This document shows, piece after piece, positions 44,251 through 53,417 of a DNA stretch of 64,000 bases. The notes under the pieces were generated by a model that worked only from the letters and a program-made list of their open reading frames with translations, was not told the DNA's origin and did no database searches. Source of the stretch: Methylomonas sp. UP202 (GTDB lineage: Bacteria; Pseudomonadota; Gammaproteobacteria; Methylococcales; Methylomonadaceae). Positions within the stretch are counted from its first letter, which is position 1. Every line of letters begins with the position of its first letter. Made by a program: the position numbers and the translations under genes. The stretch covers positions 682,001 to 746,000 of the forward strand of contig NZ_CP123897.1 in NCBI RefSeq assembly GCF_029910655.1. Direction: 5' to 3'.

Positions 44251-46113
44251 CTACTGGGACGGATCGATGGTCTCGACTCGGTTTTGGGTTTGTTGTTGAA
44301 ATTCCGGGACCAATTGTTTCAAACAAGATAGCAGCTCGCCGGCTTCGCGGCACAGGCAGCCGGCCTGCATGCGTTCGATGCTGGCCAGCCATTCGCCGCT
44401 GTCGTAGACCCTGGCCTTGGCTAGCCGCAGTTTAGGCAGGCCGGTGGCTTGCAAGGCCTCTTGTTCATGGAACAGCTCTTCGTACAATTTCTCGCCGGGA
44501 CGCAAGCCGACGTATTCGATCGCGATGTCCCGATCCGGGATTTTGCCGCTGAGCCGGATCATTTGTTCGGCCAGATAACGGATCTTGACCGGCTCGCCCA
44601 TGTCCAGCACGAAAATCTCGCCGCCGGCGCCGGCGGTTTCGGCCTGCATGATCAACTGGCAGGCTTCCGGTATCGTCATGAAGTAGCGGGTGATGTCGGG
44701 GTGGGTGACCGTGACCGGGCCGCCGGCCTTGATTTGCTCGCGAAACAGCGGCACGACGCTGCCGGCCGAATCCAGCACGTTGCCGAAGCGCACCGTCGTG
44801 AAGCGGGTCGAGCCCGGCCGGTCCAGGTTCTGGCACAGGATTTCGGCGGCGCGCTTGGTCGCGCCCATCACGTTGCTGGGATTGACCGCCTTGTCGGTCG
44901 AAATCAACACAAAGCGCGCCACGCCGCCGGCGATGGCGGCTTCGGCGAGGATTTTGGTGCCGATCAGGTTGTTGTGCACGGCTTCGCGGACCTGATATTC
45001 CAACAAGGGCACGTGCTTGTAGGCGGCGGCGTGGAACACGATTTCCGGACGCTCGGTTTCGATCAGGCGTTGCACGGTTAAGACGTCGGCCACGTCGCCG
45101 AGCACCGCGACGCGCGGCAATTGTGGAAACAGCCGGGCCAGGTCGGCGTCGATCTTGTACAAATTGAATTCGCATTGGTCCAAGACGATCAGCCGCCGGG
45201 GTTTTACCTTGGCGAGTTGCTTGCACAGTTCCGAACCGATAGAACCGCCGCCGCCGGTGACCAACACCGTCTTATCCCGCAGATGGGCCTGAATGCCGGG
45301 CCAGTCCAATTTGACCGGCGCCCGACCCAGAATGTCTTCGATCGAGACGCTGCGCAGATTGGCCTTGGTGACCGCGCCGCTCAACAACTCCTTGACCGAC
45401 GGCAGGGTTTGGAAAGCGGCGCCGCAGCCTTCGCAGATTTCGACGATACGGCGCATCTGCGCGGCGTTGGCCGACGGCACCGCGATCAACACGGTTTCGA
45501 TGTCCCATTGCTTGACCAATTCCGGAATTTGCTCGGCGTTGCCGGCCACCCGGATGCCGCGAATTTCTCGGCGAAATTTGCCGGGATGGTCGTCGACGAA
45601 AATGACCGGAACGTAGCCGCTGTCGTGATTCGCAAGCAGGTCGCGCGCCAGCATTTCGCCGGCCGATCCGGCGCCGACGATCAACGCCCGCCGGCCGACC
45701 CGCTCGACGAAGGCCCGCTCCTTCCAAAATCGGTACACCAAACGCGGCACGCTGAGTAGCGAGAATAGAATGATCACGTATAGCGGTACCACCGAGCGCG
45801 GCACGCCTTGCAGACGGTTGTAAAGAAACAGGCCGCAGGCGATCCAAAACACCCCGCTTAACACCGCCTTGCCGATCCGGATCAGGTCGGGCAGCGACGA
45901 ATAACGCCAGACGCCCCGGTACAAGCCGAACAGCCAGAATTGCCCGACCTGGACGCCGATGACGCCGGGCAGAAACAGAAACGCCGAATACAGGTATTCG
46001 TCCGGAATCGCGTGCAGATTAAAGCGCAGCCAATAGGCGCCGAACCAGGCCAGCGGCACCATCGCCAGATCGTGCAGAAAGATCGTCGTGCGCGAGCGGA
46101 AACGCCAGGTCAC
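44251..46113 (-). CDS. Nucleoside-diphosphate sugar 4,6-dehydratase, WbpM/FlaA1-like
   Basis: 620 residues beginning at GTG 46113, overlapping the stop of the WbpL-like gene (GTGA). Four N-terminal membrane helices (about 1-120), a CoA-binding-like Rossmann domain (LIVGAGSAGEMLA near 140), then the extended-SDR domain with VTGGGGSIGSE near 290 and STDKAVNPSNVMGATKRAAE, where Met replaces the Tyr of YxxxK as in FlaA1/WbpM. Known role: UDP-GlcNAc 4,6-dehydration at the start of N-acetylated 6-deoxysugar synthesis. The C-terminal gene of the polysaccharide cluster, matching wbpM in Pseudomonas O-antigen loci. Confidence 0.92.
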   Translation of the reverse strand: MTWRFRSRTTIFLHDLAMVPLAWFGAYWLRFNLHAIPDEYLYSAFLFLPGVIGVQVGQFWLFGLYRGVWRYSSLPDLIRIGKAVLSGVFWIACGLFLYNRLQGVPRSVVPLYVIILFSLLSVPRLVYRFWKERAFVERVGRRALIVGAGSAGEMLARDLLANHDSGYVPVIFVDDHPGKFRREIRGIRVAGNAEQIPELVKQWDIETVLIAVPSANAAQMRRIVEICEGCGAAFQTLPSVKELLSGAVTKANLRSVSIEDILGRAPVKLDWPGIQAHLRDKTVLVTGGGGSIGSELCKQLAKVKPRRLIVLDQCEFNLYKIDADLARLFPQLPRVAVLGDVADVLTVQRLIETERPEIVFHAAAYKHVPLLEYQVREAVHNNLIGTKILAEAAIAGGVARFVLISTDKAVNPSNVMGATKRAAEILCQNLDRPGSTRFTTVRFGNVLDSAGSVVPLFREQIKAGGPVTVTHPDITRYFMTIPEACQLIMQAETAGAGGEIFVLDMGEPVKIRYLAEQMIRLSGKIPDRDIAIEYVGLRPGEKLYEELFHEQEALQATGLPKLRLAKARVYDSGEWLASIERMQAGCLCREAGELLSCLKQLVPEFQQQTQNRVETIDPSQ

Positions 46114-47135
46114 GGCTGAAACTCGGGGTGGCCGGCTTGATAATGCCGGGCAAGCAGGATCAGCGGCGTGTAGGCCAGCGCGATCGCCGCCAGCGCGTAA
46201 GCGGGGCGGGAGAACACCCAAAATGCAATCGGCAACAGCCAAAGCAGATTGATCGCCCAGCAGGCCAGCAAGACGTTGGCGTGGCCGTGGCGCTTGGCGG
46301 CGTGTTGATAGGTGTGCGAGCAATGCGCCGCGTACCAGCGTTGGCCGCCGAGCGCGCGGCGCGCCAACGTGTAGCTGGCATCGACGATGAACAAGCCGTA
46401 AAGAATGACACCGCAATACAGCAGCGCCGGGGCCTCGCGCGTGGCCAGCACGATCAGCAAACCCAGCGCCAAACCGATGAAGCCGCTGCCGACGTCGCCC
46501 ATGAAGATTTTCGCCTTCGGCCGGTTCCAGATCAGAAAACCCGCGCTGGCGGCGGCTAAGGTCAGCGCCGTTGCTGCTAGGCCGGGGTGGATGTAATGTA
46601 GCAAACCGGCCAGCGCCGCCGACACGAACAGGGCTTCCGAGGCGGCGATGCCGTCGGTGCCGTCCATGAAATTGAACAGATTCAACGACCAGACCAAGCC
46701 CAACAACGCCAAGGCATAGCCCAGGCTGCCCGCTTGCCAAATCAGCCCGCCCAATAATCCGTCCAGCGGCGCCGGCATTAGCACGGCCGGGAAACCGTTC
46801 AGCAGCCAGACGGCCGTGCCGGCCGACAGCAGATGAACGGCCAGTCTTAAACGGGCGCTGACTTCGGCATGGTCGTCGAGAAAGCCGATTGCGGCCACCG
46901 GTAGCGCGGCGACCAAGGCTAGCGCGGCGTCGGCAGGTAAACGGCCGTCGAGGTATAGCCAAGCAGAAGCGGCCGCGAAACTGATGACCATCGCCAAACC
47001 GCCGCCGCGCGGGGTTGGCGTGGTGTGGGAGCTGCGTTGATTGGGGATGTCCAGCACGCGGTTGCGCAAGGCGTAAAGACGGATCAGTCCGGTCAGGCCG
47101 GCCGACAGGCAAACGACGAGGAAGAAAAGCAGCAC
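46110..47135 (-). CDS. Polyprenyl-phosphate glycosyl-1-phosphate transferase, WbpL-like
   Basis: 341 residues with about ten membrane helices, the MraY/WecA superfamily. Catalytic landmarks are present: GFLDDHAEV (DDxxD-like), NLFNFMDGTDGIAASEA and GDVGSGFIGLALG. PNQRSSHTTPTPRGGGLAMV near residue 32 is typical of WbpL/WecA. Known role: transfers a GlcNAc- or FucNAc-type sugar phosphate to undecaprenyl phosphate, starting the O-antigen/EPS repeat. Five bases after the epimerase stop, and coupled to the dehydratase. Confidence 0.9.
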   Translation of the reverse strand: MLLFFLVVCLSAGLTGLIRLYALRNRVLDIPNQRSSHTTPTPRGGGLAMVISFAAASAWLYLDGRLPADAALALVAALPVAAIGFLDDHAEVSARLRLAVHLLSAGTAVWLLNGFPAVLMPAPLDGLLGGLIWQAGSLGYALALLGLVWSLNLFNFMDGTDGIAASEALFVSAALAGLLHYIHPGLAATALTLAAASAGFLIWNRPKAKIFMGDVGSGFIGLALGLLIVLATREAPALLYCGVILYGLFIVDASYTLARRALGGQRWYAAHCSHTYQHAAKRHGHANVLLACWAINLLWLLPIAFWVFSRPAYALAAIALAYTPLILLARHYQAGHPEFQP

Positions 47136-47140
47136 GCGGA

Positions 47141-48106
47141 TCAGGTCAAATAGCGAATCAGGTCGGGCAGGGCGTCCCGAAGATTGCGGGTGGTAGTAAA
47201 GCCCAGTTCCCGGCGGATTTTAGCAGACGAATACCAGGCCGAATCGGTTAATTTCCGCAAGGTGTCGCTATCCAACGGCATGCGCTGCCCGCACAGCCGG
47301 TTCAGGCCGTCGCCGAACCGAGCGGCGGCGCGCAGAGCTTGGAATGGTACGCGCCAGCGCGCCGGCGGTTTGCCCAGCGCGGTGCGAATCCAGTCGTAAA
47401 TTTGCCGGGTGGAATAGGGCGTATCGTCGGTGACGATATAGATTTGGCCGGCGGCGGCCGGGTGTTCCGCCACCAGGATCGCCGCTTCGACCAGATCGGC
47501 GACGTGCACCATCGAGCGCCGGTTGCCGGTTTCCGGCAGCGGCGGAAACCGGCCTTGGTGGATGGCGCGTATCATTTGCGGCAAATTGCCCTTGTTGGTG
47601 TTGCCGTACACCATGCACGGCCGGATTACGACCGGATGCGGCACGTAGCCGCCGTGCAATACCAACTGCTCGGCGGCGTATTTGGAGCGGCCGTAAGGCG
47701 TGTCGGCCGGCGCGGACGCGGTTTCGTCCCACGGCGCTTGCTCGGCATCGCCGACGGCCTTGACGCTGCTGAAATACACGAAGCGCCGCACGCCCGCCGC
47801 TTTGGCGGCTTCCAGCAATTTGCGGGTGCCTGCGGTATTGACCGCGAAATACTCGGCCTCGTCCTGGCGATTTTCGGCCAGCGCATGGGCCTTGCCGGCC
47901 AGATGGAACACGGTATCGATACCGTCCAGCAACTCGGGCGGACAAGCCGCTTCGCCGGCCATGTCCCAGGCGAAGTCGATGCCGGCCGTCGTGGCGCGGC
48001 CGGCGGTTTTCGGCGCATGGCCGCGCACGCATAAGGCGTCGCGTAGGGCCGAGCCGATAAAGCCGTTGGCGCCGGTGATTAAAATCGAGCGGATCGCGTC
48101 GTTCAT
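47141..48106 (-). CDS. NAD-dependent sugar epimerase/dehydratase, WbpV-like
   Basis: 321 residues from ATG 48106. Extended SDR with TGANGFIGSAL near the N-terminus, a VFHLAGKAHA core, catalytic FSSVKAVG and YGRSKYAAE (YxxxK). Similar to UDP-glucose 4-epimerase-like proteins WbpV. Known role in this family: epimerising or reducing the 4-keto sugar product of the WbpM-type dehydratase. Lies directly before the WbpL- and WbpM-like genes. Confidence 0.88.
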   Translation of the reverse strand: MNDAIRSILITGANGFIGSALRDALCVRGHAPKTAGRATTAGIDFAWDMAGEAACPPELLDGIDTVFHLAGKAHALAENRQDEAEYFAVNTAGTRKLLEAAKAAGVRRFVYFSSVKAVGDAEQAPWDETASAPADTPYGRSKYAAEQLVLHGGYVPHPVVIRPCMVYGNTNKGNLPQMIRAIHQGRFPPLPETGNRRSMVHVADLVEAAILVAEHPAAAGQIYIVTDDTPYSTRQIYDWIRTALGKPPARWRVPFQALRAAARFGDGLNRLCGQRMPLDSDTLRKLTDSAWYSSAKIRRELGFTTTRNLRDALPDLIRYLT

Positions 48107-48137
48107 CAAGTGGACAGGGATGCGGCTGGAGTTGGGT

Positions 48138-49280
48138 TTAGTCGGGGGCGGCGTCGAGCAAGAGCCGATACACCGCGAGTGTTTGCGCCAGCACGATGGC
48201 GTCGGAGAATTCCTGTTCGACCTTGCGGCGGCCGGCTAGTCCCATGGCTTGGCGCAACGCTGGGTTGGTCAGCAGTTTTTCCAGCGCGGCGGCCAGGGCC
48301 GGTACGTCCTTGACCGGCACCAAATAGCCGTTCTCGCCGTCGGCGACGATTTCGTCGCAGCCCGGCGTGTCGGTCGTGACGATGGCGCGGCCGCTGGCGG
48401 CGGCCTCGATCAGGCTCTTGGGAATACCTTCGCCGTAAAACGACGGCAACACCGCGATGTGCGCGTCGCGCCAGAAGTGGGCGACGTCGTCGACGTGGCC
48501 AACGCAGCGGACGTCGCCTTGTCGGTTCCAAGCCGTCAACTGGGCTTGGCTGATCGGCGCGAGGTTTTCGTGATCGGGGCTGCCGACCAGCAGCGCGTCG
48601 AACTCCAGGCCCTTGCGTTTCAAAAGGCCGACGGCGGCGACATACTCGCCGATGCCCTTGTCCCACAGCAAGCGGGAAACCAGGGCTATCGTTACCCGGC
48701 CGGGCGGTTCCGGGACGGCGCGAAATTCGTCGGTATCGACACCCGAACCCTTGATCAGGTGCAGGGCCGACTCGGGAACCCGCAACTGGTCGCGCAACAG
48801 CGCGTAATCCGCGTGGTTCTGGACGATGGTTTGGCTGTTGGGGCGCCGGAACAACAGGCTGAACAGCGGCTGGACCACTTTCCGCAGCCATTTGGCGCGT
48901 TGGTGTGACGACGAAAAAATCGTGCCGAGGCCGGCCAACAGGTTGACCGTTTTCAGTTCCGGCATCAGCAACGAGACGATGCCGCCGTACAGCACTGGTT
49001 TCAGAGCGACTTGGTGGATGAGATCGGGTTTTAGGCGGCGATAGGCCCGCCACACTTGCCTCAAGGTGTTTAATTCGATCCAGGGATTAGTGCCGCCGCG
49101 ATCGACCGGCAGGTCGATCAGTTCGAAGCCGGCCGCGCGGATCGCGTCGCCATGGCGAGTGACGCGGGTCATGACGCTGATGTCGAAGCCGGCGGCTCGA
49201 GCCGCCTTGGCCAACGCCATCCGGTGCGAGCAGAAATACCAGTCCTCGGTGACGAAATAGAGCAGTTTCGGGTTTGCCAT
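48138..49280 (-). CDS. Glycosyltransferase family 4
   Basis: 380 residues, GT-B fold. Landmarks are an N-terminal YFVTEDWYFCSHRMALAKAA, GLGTIFSS, a central VSRLLWDKGIGEYVAAV and the C-terminal EGIPKSLIEAAASGRAIVTT and DTPGCDEIVADGENGYLV (EX7E and donor-binding region). It belongs to group-1 transferases that add a sugar from a nucleotide donor to the lipid-linked repeat unit. Donor and acceptor are not predictable. Fifteen bases downstream of asnB. Confidence 0.93.
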   Translation of the reverse strand: MANPKLLYFVTEDWYFCSHRMALAKAARAAGFDISVMTRVTRHGDAIRAAGFELIDLPVDRGGTNPWIELNTLRQVWRAYRRLKPDLIHQVALKPVLYGGIVSLLMPELKTVNLLAGLGTIFSSSHQRAKWLRKVVQPLFSLLFRRPNSQTIVQNHADYALLRDQLRVPESALHLIKGSGVDTDEFRAVPEPPGRVTIALVSRLLWDKGIGEYVAAVGLLKRKGLEFDALLVGSPDHENLAPISQAQLTAWNRQGDVRCVGHVDDVAHFWRDAHIAVLPSFYGEGIPKSLIEAAASGRAIVTTDTPGCDEIVADGENGYLVPVKDVPALAAALEKLLTNPALRQAMGLAGRRKVEQEFSDAIVLAQTLAVYRLLLDAAPD

Positions 49281-49295
49281 GACCGAATTATCCGC

Positions 49296-51233
49296 CTAGC
49301 CCGTCTGCTTTTCCAGCCATGCCTGAAACATTAGTACGTTCCACAGCGGGTATTGACAATTTAACCGGCCGCCGCGGTGGGCTTGCCAGGCCTCGACTAT
49401 CGGTCGCGGTTTTAGAAAACCCTGCTCGCGCAAGCGGCGTTCGTTCAATAGGTCGTCGGCCCAATCGCGCAACGGTTCGCGCAACCATTGGTCCAACGGA
49501 ATCGAAAAGCCGGTCTTCGGCCGCTCCAGCAACGCCGGCGGCACGTGGCGGTAAAGCACCTGTTTGACGATATGCTTGCCTTGGCCGCCGCGGATTTTCA
49601 TCGTCAACGGCAAGCGCCAGGCGAATTCGACCAATCGGTGATCCAGAAACGGTACGCGGGTTTCCAGGCTGACGTTCATTGCTGCTCTATCCACCTTGAC
49701 CAGAATGTCGTCCGCCAAATAGCCGACGGTGTCGGACAGCATCATGTGTTCGACGAAACCGAAACGAGCGTCGGGCGATGGCGTTGCCGGCTCGAGGCCG
49801 CCGATGACCAACTCGGCCGGTTCCCGCCAGTGCGAAATCAAATGCCGATACAGCGCGTGCGGCGAGCGGGCATGCAGCACGCCGGCCAGTTTGTGCAATT
49901 TGTCGCCGGGGTTGGCGTAGCGCCAGGCGTTAGGCAATAACGGCGCGGCCAACCGGGCCAGCCGGTTCCACTGTTCGGCGCCGAGGCCGGTTAACAGATT
50001 CGCCGCGAGGGTGCGCGCGACGGGTGGCAACGGCGCCAGTTTGCGCCACAGACCGGCACCGAGGAAATAGCGGTTATAGCCGCCGAACAATTCGTCGCCG
50101 CCGTCGCCGGACAGGCTGACCGTCACTTGCTCGCGCGCCAATTGGCTGACCAGCCAGGTTGGAATTTGCGACGCGTCGGCGAAGGGTTCGTCGTAAATCG
50201 TCGGCAGATTCGGGATTACCGCGCGGGCCTGGGCCGCCGACACGTAGAGTTCGGTATGCTCGCTACCCAAATGGCGGGCCACCGCGTGGGCGTATTCGGC
50301 TTCGTTGTAGCCGGCTTCGTTAAAGCCGATCGTAAAGGTTTTTACCGACCGTGCCGATTGGGCTTGCATCAGCGCGACGATCAACGACGAATCGATGCCG
50401 CCCGACAAAAACGCGCCGAGCGGCACGTCGGCCAGCATCTGGCCGGCGATCGATTGGTTCAGCAAGTGCTCCAATTCGGCGGCCGCCTCGGCTTCGTTGC
50501 CGGGATATGGAGAGTCGATCCCGGCCGCCGCCGCGTTTGCCGCCGACCAATACGCGACCGGTTGTGGATCGTCGCGCCCGGCGAAGCGGATGTAACAGCC
50601 CGCCGGCAATTTGCCGATACCTTGGTAAATCGAAAGCGGCGCCGGCACATAGCTCAGGCGCAGAAACAGCGTCAACGCTTCGCGGTCGATCTCGCCGCGA
50701 AAATCCGGGTGCGCTCTCAGCGCTTTCAACTCCGAGCCGAACAGCAGCGTGCCGTTTTGCCGGCCGTAATACAACGGCTTTTCGCCCAGCCGGTCGCGGG
50801 CCAGCGTCAACACGCGATCGCGCCGGTCCCACAACGCGAACGCGAACATGCCGACACAGGCGGTCAGGGCCTGCTCCAGGCCCCAGGCGGCGATCGCTGC
50901 CAACAAGGTCTCGGTATCGGAGTGGCCGCGCCAGACCGGCGCGTGGCCCGCGCTTTCCAACTGCCGGCGCAGCGACAAGTGGTTGTAGATTTCGCCGTTG
51001 AAAACGATGACGTAGCGGGCGCAAGCCGACGGCATCGGCTGATGGCCGGCCGGACTGAGATCTTGGATCGCCAGCCGCCGGTGCGCCAAGCCCAGGCCGG
51101 CGCCCGGATCGAACCACATGCCGTGATCGTCCGGGCCGCGATGGTTCAACGTGGCGTTCATCAATGCGAGGCTGTCGCCAAGATGCTGGGGATCGCTGTC
51201 GTTGGGCTGAAAGACGCCGGCAAAACCGCACAT
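49296..51233 (-). CDS. asnB: Asparagine synthase (glutamine-hydrolysing)-like amidotransferase
   Basis: 645 residues. The Ntn glutaminase domain starts MCGFAGVF with nucleophile Cys2, keeps NHRGPDDHG and FNGEIYNH, and is followed by the synthetase domain with SGGIDSSLIVALMQA (PP-loop) and LSGDGGDELFGGYNRY. Known reaction: ATP-dependent amide transfer. In polysaccharide clusters such proteins amidate uronic-acid sugars, so a repeat-unit sugar may be the substrate rather than Asp; this is inference from location between glycosyltransferases. Confidence 0.92.
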   Translation of the reverse strand: MCGFAGVFQPNDSDPQHLGDSLALMNATLNHRGPDDHGMWFDPGAGLGLAHRRLAIQDLSPAGHQPMPSACARYVIVFNGEIYNHLSLRRQLESAGHAPVWRGHSDTETLLAAIAAWGLEQALTACVGMFAFALWDRRDRVLTLARDRLGEKPLYYGRQNGTLLFGSELKALRAHPDFRGEIDREALTLFLRLSYVPAPLSIYQGIGKLPAGCYIRFAGRDDPQPVAYWSAANAAAAGIDSPYPGNEAEAAAELEHLLNQSIAGQMLADVPLGAFLSGGIDSSLIVALMQAQSARSVKTFTIGFNEAGYNEAEYAHAVARHLGSEHTELYVSAAQARAVIPNLPTIYDEPFADASQIPTWLVSQLAREQVTVSLSGDGGDELFGGYNRYFLGAGLWRKLAPLPPVARTLAANLLTGLGAEQWNRLARLAAPLLPNAWRYANPGDKLHKLAGVLHARSPHALYRHLISHWREPAELVIGGLEPATPSPDARFGFVEHMMLSDTVGYLADDILVKVDRAAMNVSLETRVPFLDHRLVEFAWRLPLTMKIRGGQGKHIVKQVLYRHVPPALLERPKTGFSIPLDQWLREPLRDWADDLLNERRLREQGFLKPRPIVEAWQAHRGGRLNCQYPLWNVLMFQAWLEKQTG

Positions 51234-51269
51234 GGTTTCAGTGTCCTCGCCTAGGGGATTTAAAGGTGT

Positions 51270-52370
51270 TCATGCCTGTGTTTCCGGGAAAATCGTTTCG
51301 ACCGCCTGCCGCCAAGTATAGCGGCGATTGTAGTCGCTCAGCTCCGGCTGGATAGTGTCGGCCAGATAGGCGGCGATGCGCTCGGCCGCCGCCGCCTCGG
51401 CTAGCGAACAGGGAATCCGGCAGGCGCCGGGCGGGGCGATTTCCGGCAGGGAACCGCCGTCCGACACGACGATCTTGCGGTGGAAGCGGGCGGCTTCCAC
51501 CACCGGCAGGCCGAAACCTTCGTAGGCCGATAAAAACAATAAGGCGTCGGTGTGGGCATACAGCGCCAGAAGTTCGGCGTCCGAGACGTTGCCCAACACG
51601 CGGATGTCGGTGCGGTCGGCGATATAGACGTCCAAATCGAAATCGAAGTTTCGCGGCGAACCGGCCAAGGCCAATCGGCCCTGGTAACCGTGACGGTCGC
51701 GCAGCAACTTGAAAATATCGACGATGCGGCGCAGATGTTTGTGCGGACGGCGGTCGCCGACGTAAAGCAGATACGGCGGGTTCACCGGTGGCGGCCCGAT
51801 GTTGCCGCCAGCATCGGTCAGCACCGGTCCTTCGTAAGCCACCCGGACTTTGTCCGCCCAGCGTTCGCCGACCTGTTCGAGAATATCCCGGCGAGTCGTG
51901 GCCGACACCGCGTAACAGACTTGCGCCCCGGCGACGTGGTGGCGCAGCATTTGTCGGAAATACAGTTTCTTGGCGAAGCCTAGCGATTGCACATAGCCGT
52001 CCACCAGCAGCGGAATCAAGTCGTGGACGACGAAGGCGCTCGGTATCTTGATCCCCAGCGGCATGTCGAAATGCGGATAGAAATAGCGGTCGGCGCCTTG
52101 TCGATTGACCCAGCGCGCCACCGCGAGGTGTTGACGGAACGAAATCGGCGGCGCATCGACGGTGTGTAAGCGGCAAGCGCCGCGTTCCAGATAGGGTTGC
52201 AGGGCCTGGTAGTGCATGCCGTTGGGATCGCAGCCTCGGTCGATCAGCACGTCGATTGTCAGGTCGGCGCGGCGCGGACTGTCCAACAAGGCGAACAGTA
52301 ACGAGGCGGTGTAGCGGCCCAGGCCGGTGTATTGCAGCGCGATCGGGCGGGCGTCGTAGATTAAGCGCAC
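51270..52370 (-). CDS. Glycosyltransferase family 4 (second)
   Basis: 366 residues. MRLIYDARPIALQYTGLGRYTASLL at the start and YLLYVGDRRPHKHLRRIVDIF, then SAYEGFGLPVVEAARFHRKIVVSD form the group-1 GT-B pattern. The DARPI..TGLGRY start is typical of mannosyltransferase-like members, but donor is unproven. Its start overlaps the preceding glycosyltransferase by ten bases. Confidence 0.93.
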   Translation of the reverse strand: MRLIYDARPIALQYTGLGRYTASLLFALLDSPRRADLTIDVLIDRGCDPNGMHYQALQPYLERGACRLHTVDAPPISFRQHLAVARWVNRQGADRYFYPHFDMPLGIKIPSAFVVHDLIPLLVDGYVQSLGFAKKLYFRQMLRHHVAGAQVCYAVSATTRRDILEQVGERWADKVRVAYEGPVLTDAGGNIGPPPVNPPYLLYVGDRRPHKHLRRIVDIFKLLRDRHGYQGRLALAGSPRNFDFDLDVYIADRTDIRVLGNVSDAELLALYAHTDALLFLSAYEGFGLPVVEAARFHRKIVVSDGGSLPEIAPPGACRIPCSLAEAAAAERIAAYLADTIQPELSDYNRRYTWRQAVETIFPETQA

Positions 52371-53413
52371 GGGTTTTTATCCTTGGCGCCGGCCTCGAAC
52401 CGAAGCCGTTCGTCGATTTTAGTGACCCACGTTTCGATATCGTCGGGATCGTCGATCAATGCGCTGGAATCGGCCAGTGCTTCCGGAATGCCACCGCATG
52501 CCGAAGCCACCACCGGTATCCCCAAAACTTGCGCTTCGAGCACTGCGCGCGGGAAGGCCTCCTGCCAGCGCGACGGGACGATTATCAGTTCGGCTTGCGC
52601 ATAGACGTATCCCGGGCTTTGCCAGGGCATGAATACCCGATTTCCGTCGCGACGCGGTTCTTGATAGCGGCGATCGAAAAAATAAAACGTTCGTTCGGGT
52701 AGCCGTTCGGCAATCCGCCTAGCGATATCGCCGCCTTTCAGGATGTTGTCGCCGATCAGCACAATACCTTTGTTAGGCTGTGTCGGCAGGTGGCGCGCGT
52801 AGTCGGCTTGCAATTTCTCGGTGTCGACTTGCGAATAGCGAAGCTCGATGCGCGCCTCCGGCGACAGTTTGCTCAGTTCCGAGGCAATGAAGCTTGAATT
52901 CGCGATCAATCTTGACTTGGCGATAGCCCGGTACAAATCTCTCAACCAGACTCTTTCCAGCGGCCACTCGCTCAACCGGTATAACCAAAATAGCCAACGC
53001 TTGAAACCGCGATGGTAGTTGCGGTTCCATCCCAGCCCGTATTCGTCGCGGACCAAATAGACCGTTTCGCCGGAGAAAGCGTTAATTACGGCCGGGGCGT
53101 ACAAACCGTAAGCGTAAAGCGTGTCGATGCCTTGGAGCGATTGGCCAAACTTCGTTAACGCATGTCGATTACGCCAATAGGCGACAAAACGGAATCGAAC
53201 CGTATCGGCCGGTAGCGAAAGCCGTTGCACTTGCCAGCTCTCTGGCAGAGGTATTTTGAGCTGATCGGCACTGTGGCTGTGCACATTGTCGACGATCACG
53301 GCGGTTATCGTATGCCCCTTGGCTTCTTCCTGTTTCAATAATTCCAGCACGCTGTGTTCAGCGCCGCCGACGTTGTAGCCGAAATATTTTGAAAAAATCG
53401 CTATGCGTGCCAT
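52361..53413 (-). CDS. Glycosyltransferase family 4 (third)
   Basis: 350 residues from ATG 53413 (MARIAIFSKYFGYNVGGAEHSVLELL), where the GGAE acceptor motif is intact; the frame opens upstream but begins outside the domain. The second half has GIVLIGDNILKGGDIARRIA and SRWQEAFPRAVLEAQVLGIPVVASACGGIPEAL. Four bases separate it from the preceding transferase. The middle is somewhat more AT-rich than neighbouring genes. Confidence 0.9.
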   Translation of the reverse strand: MARIAIFSKYFGYNVGGAEHSVLELLKQEEAKGHTITAVIVDNVHSHSADQLKIPLPESWQVQRLSLPADTVRFRFVAYWRNRHALTKFGQSLQGIDTLYAYGLYAPAVINAFSGETVYLVRDEYGLGWNRNYHRGFKRWLFWLYRLSEWPLERVWLRDLYRAIAKSRLIANSSFIASELSKLSPEARIELRYSQVDTEKLQADYARHLPTQPNKGIVLIGDNILKGGDIARRIAERLPERTFYFFDRRYQEPRRDGNRVFMPWQSPGYVYAQAELIIVPSRWQEAFPRAVLEAQVLGIPVVASACGGIPEALADSSALIDDPDDIETWVTKIDERLRFEAGAKDKNPCA

Positions 53414-53417
53414 AGGC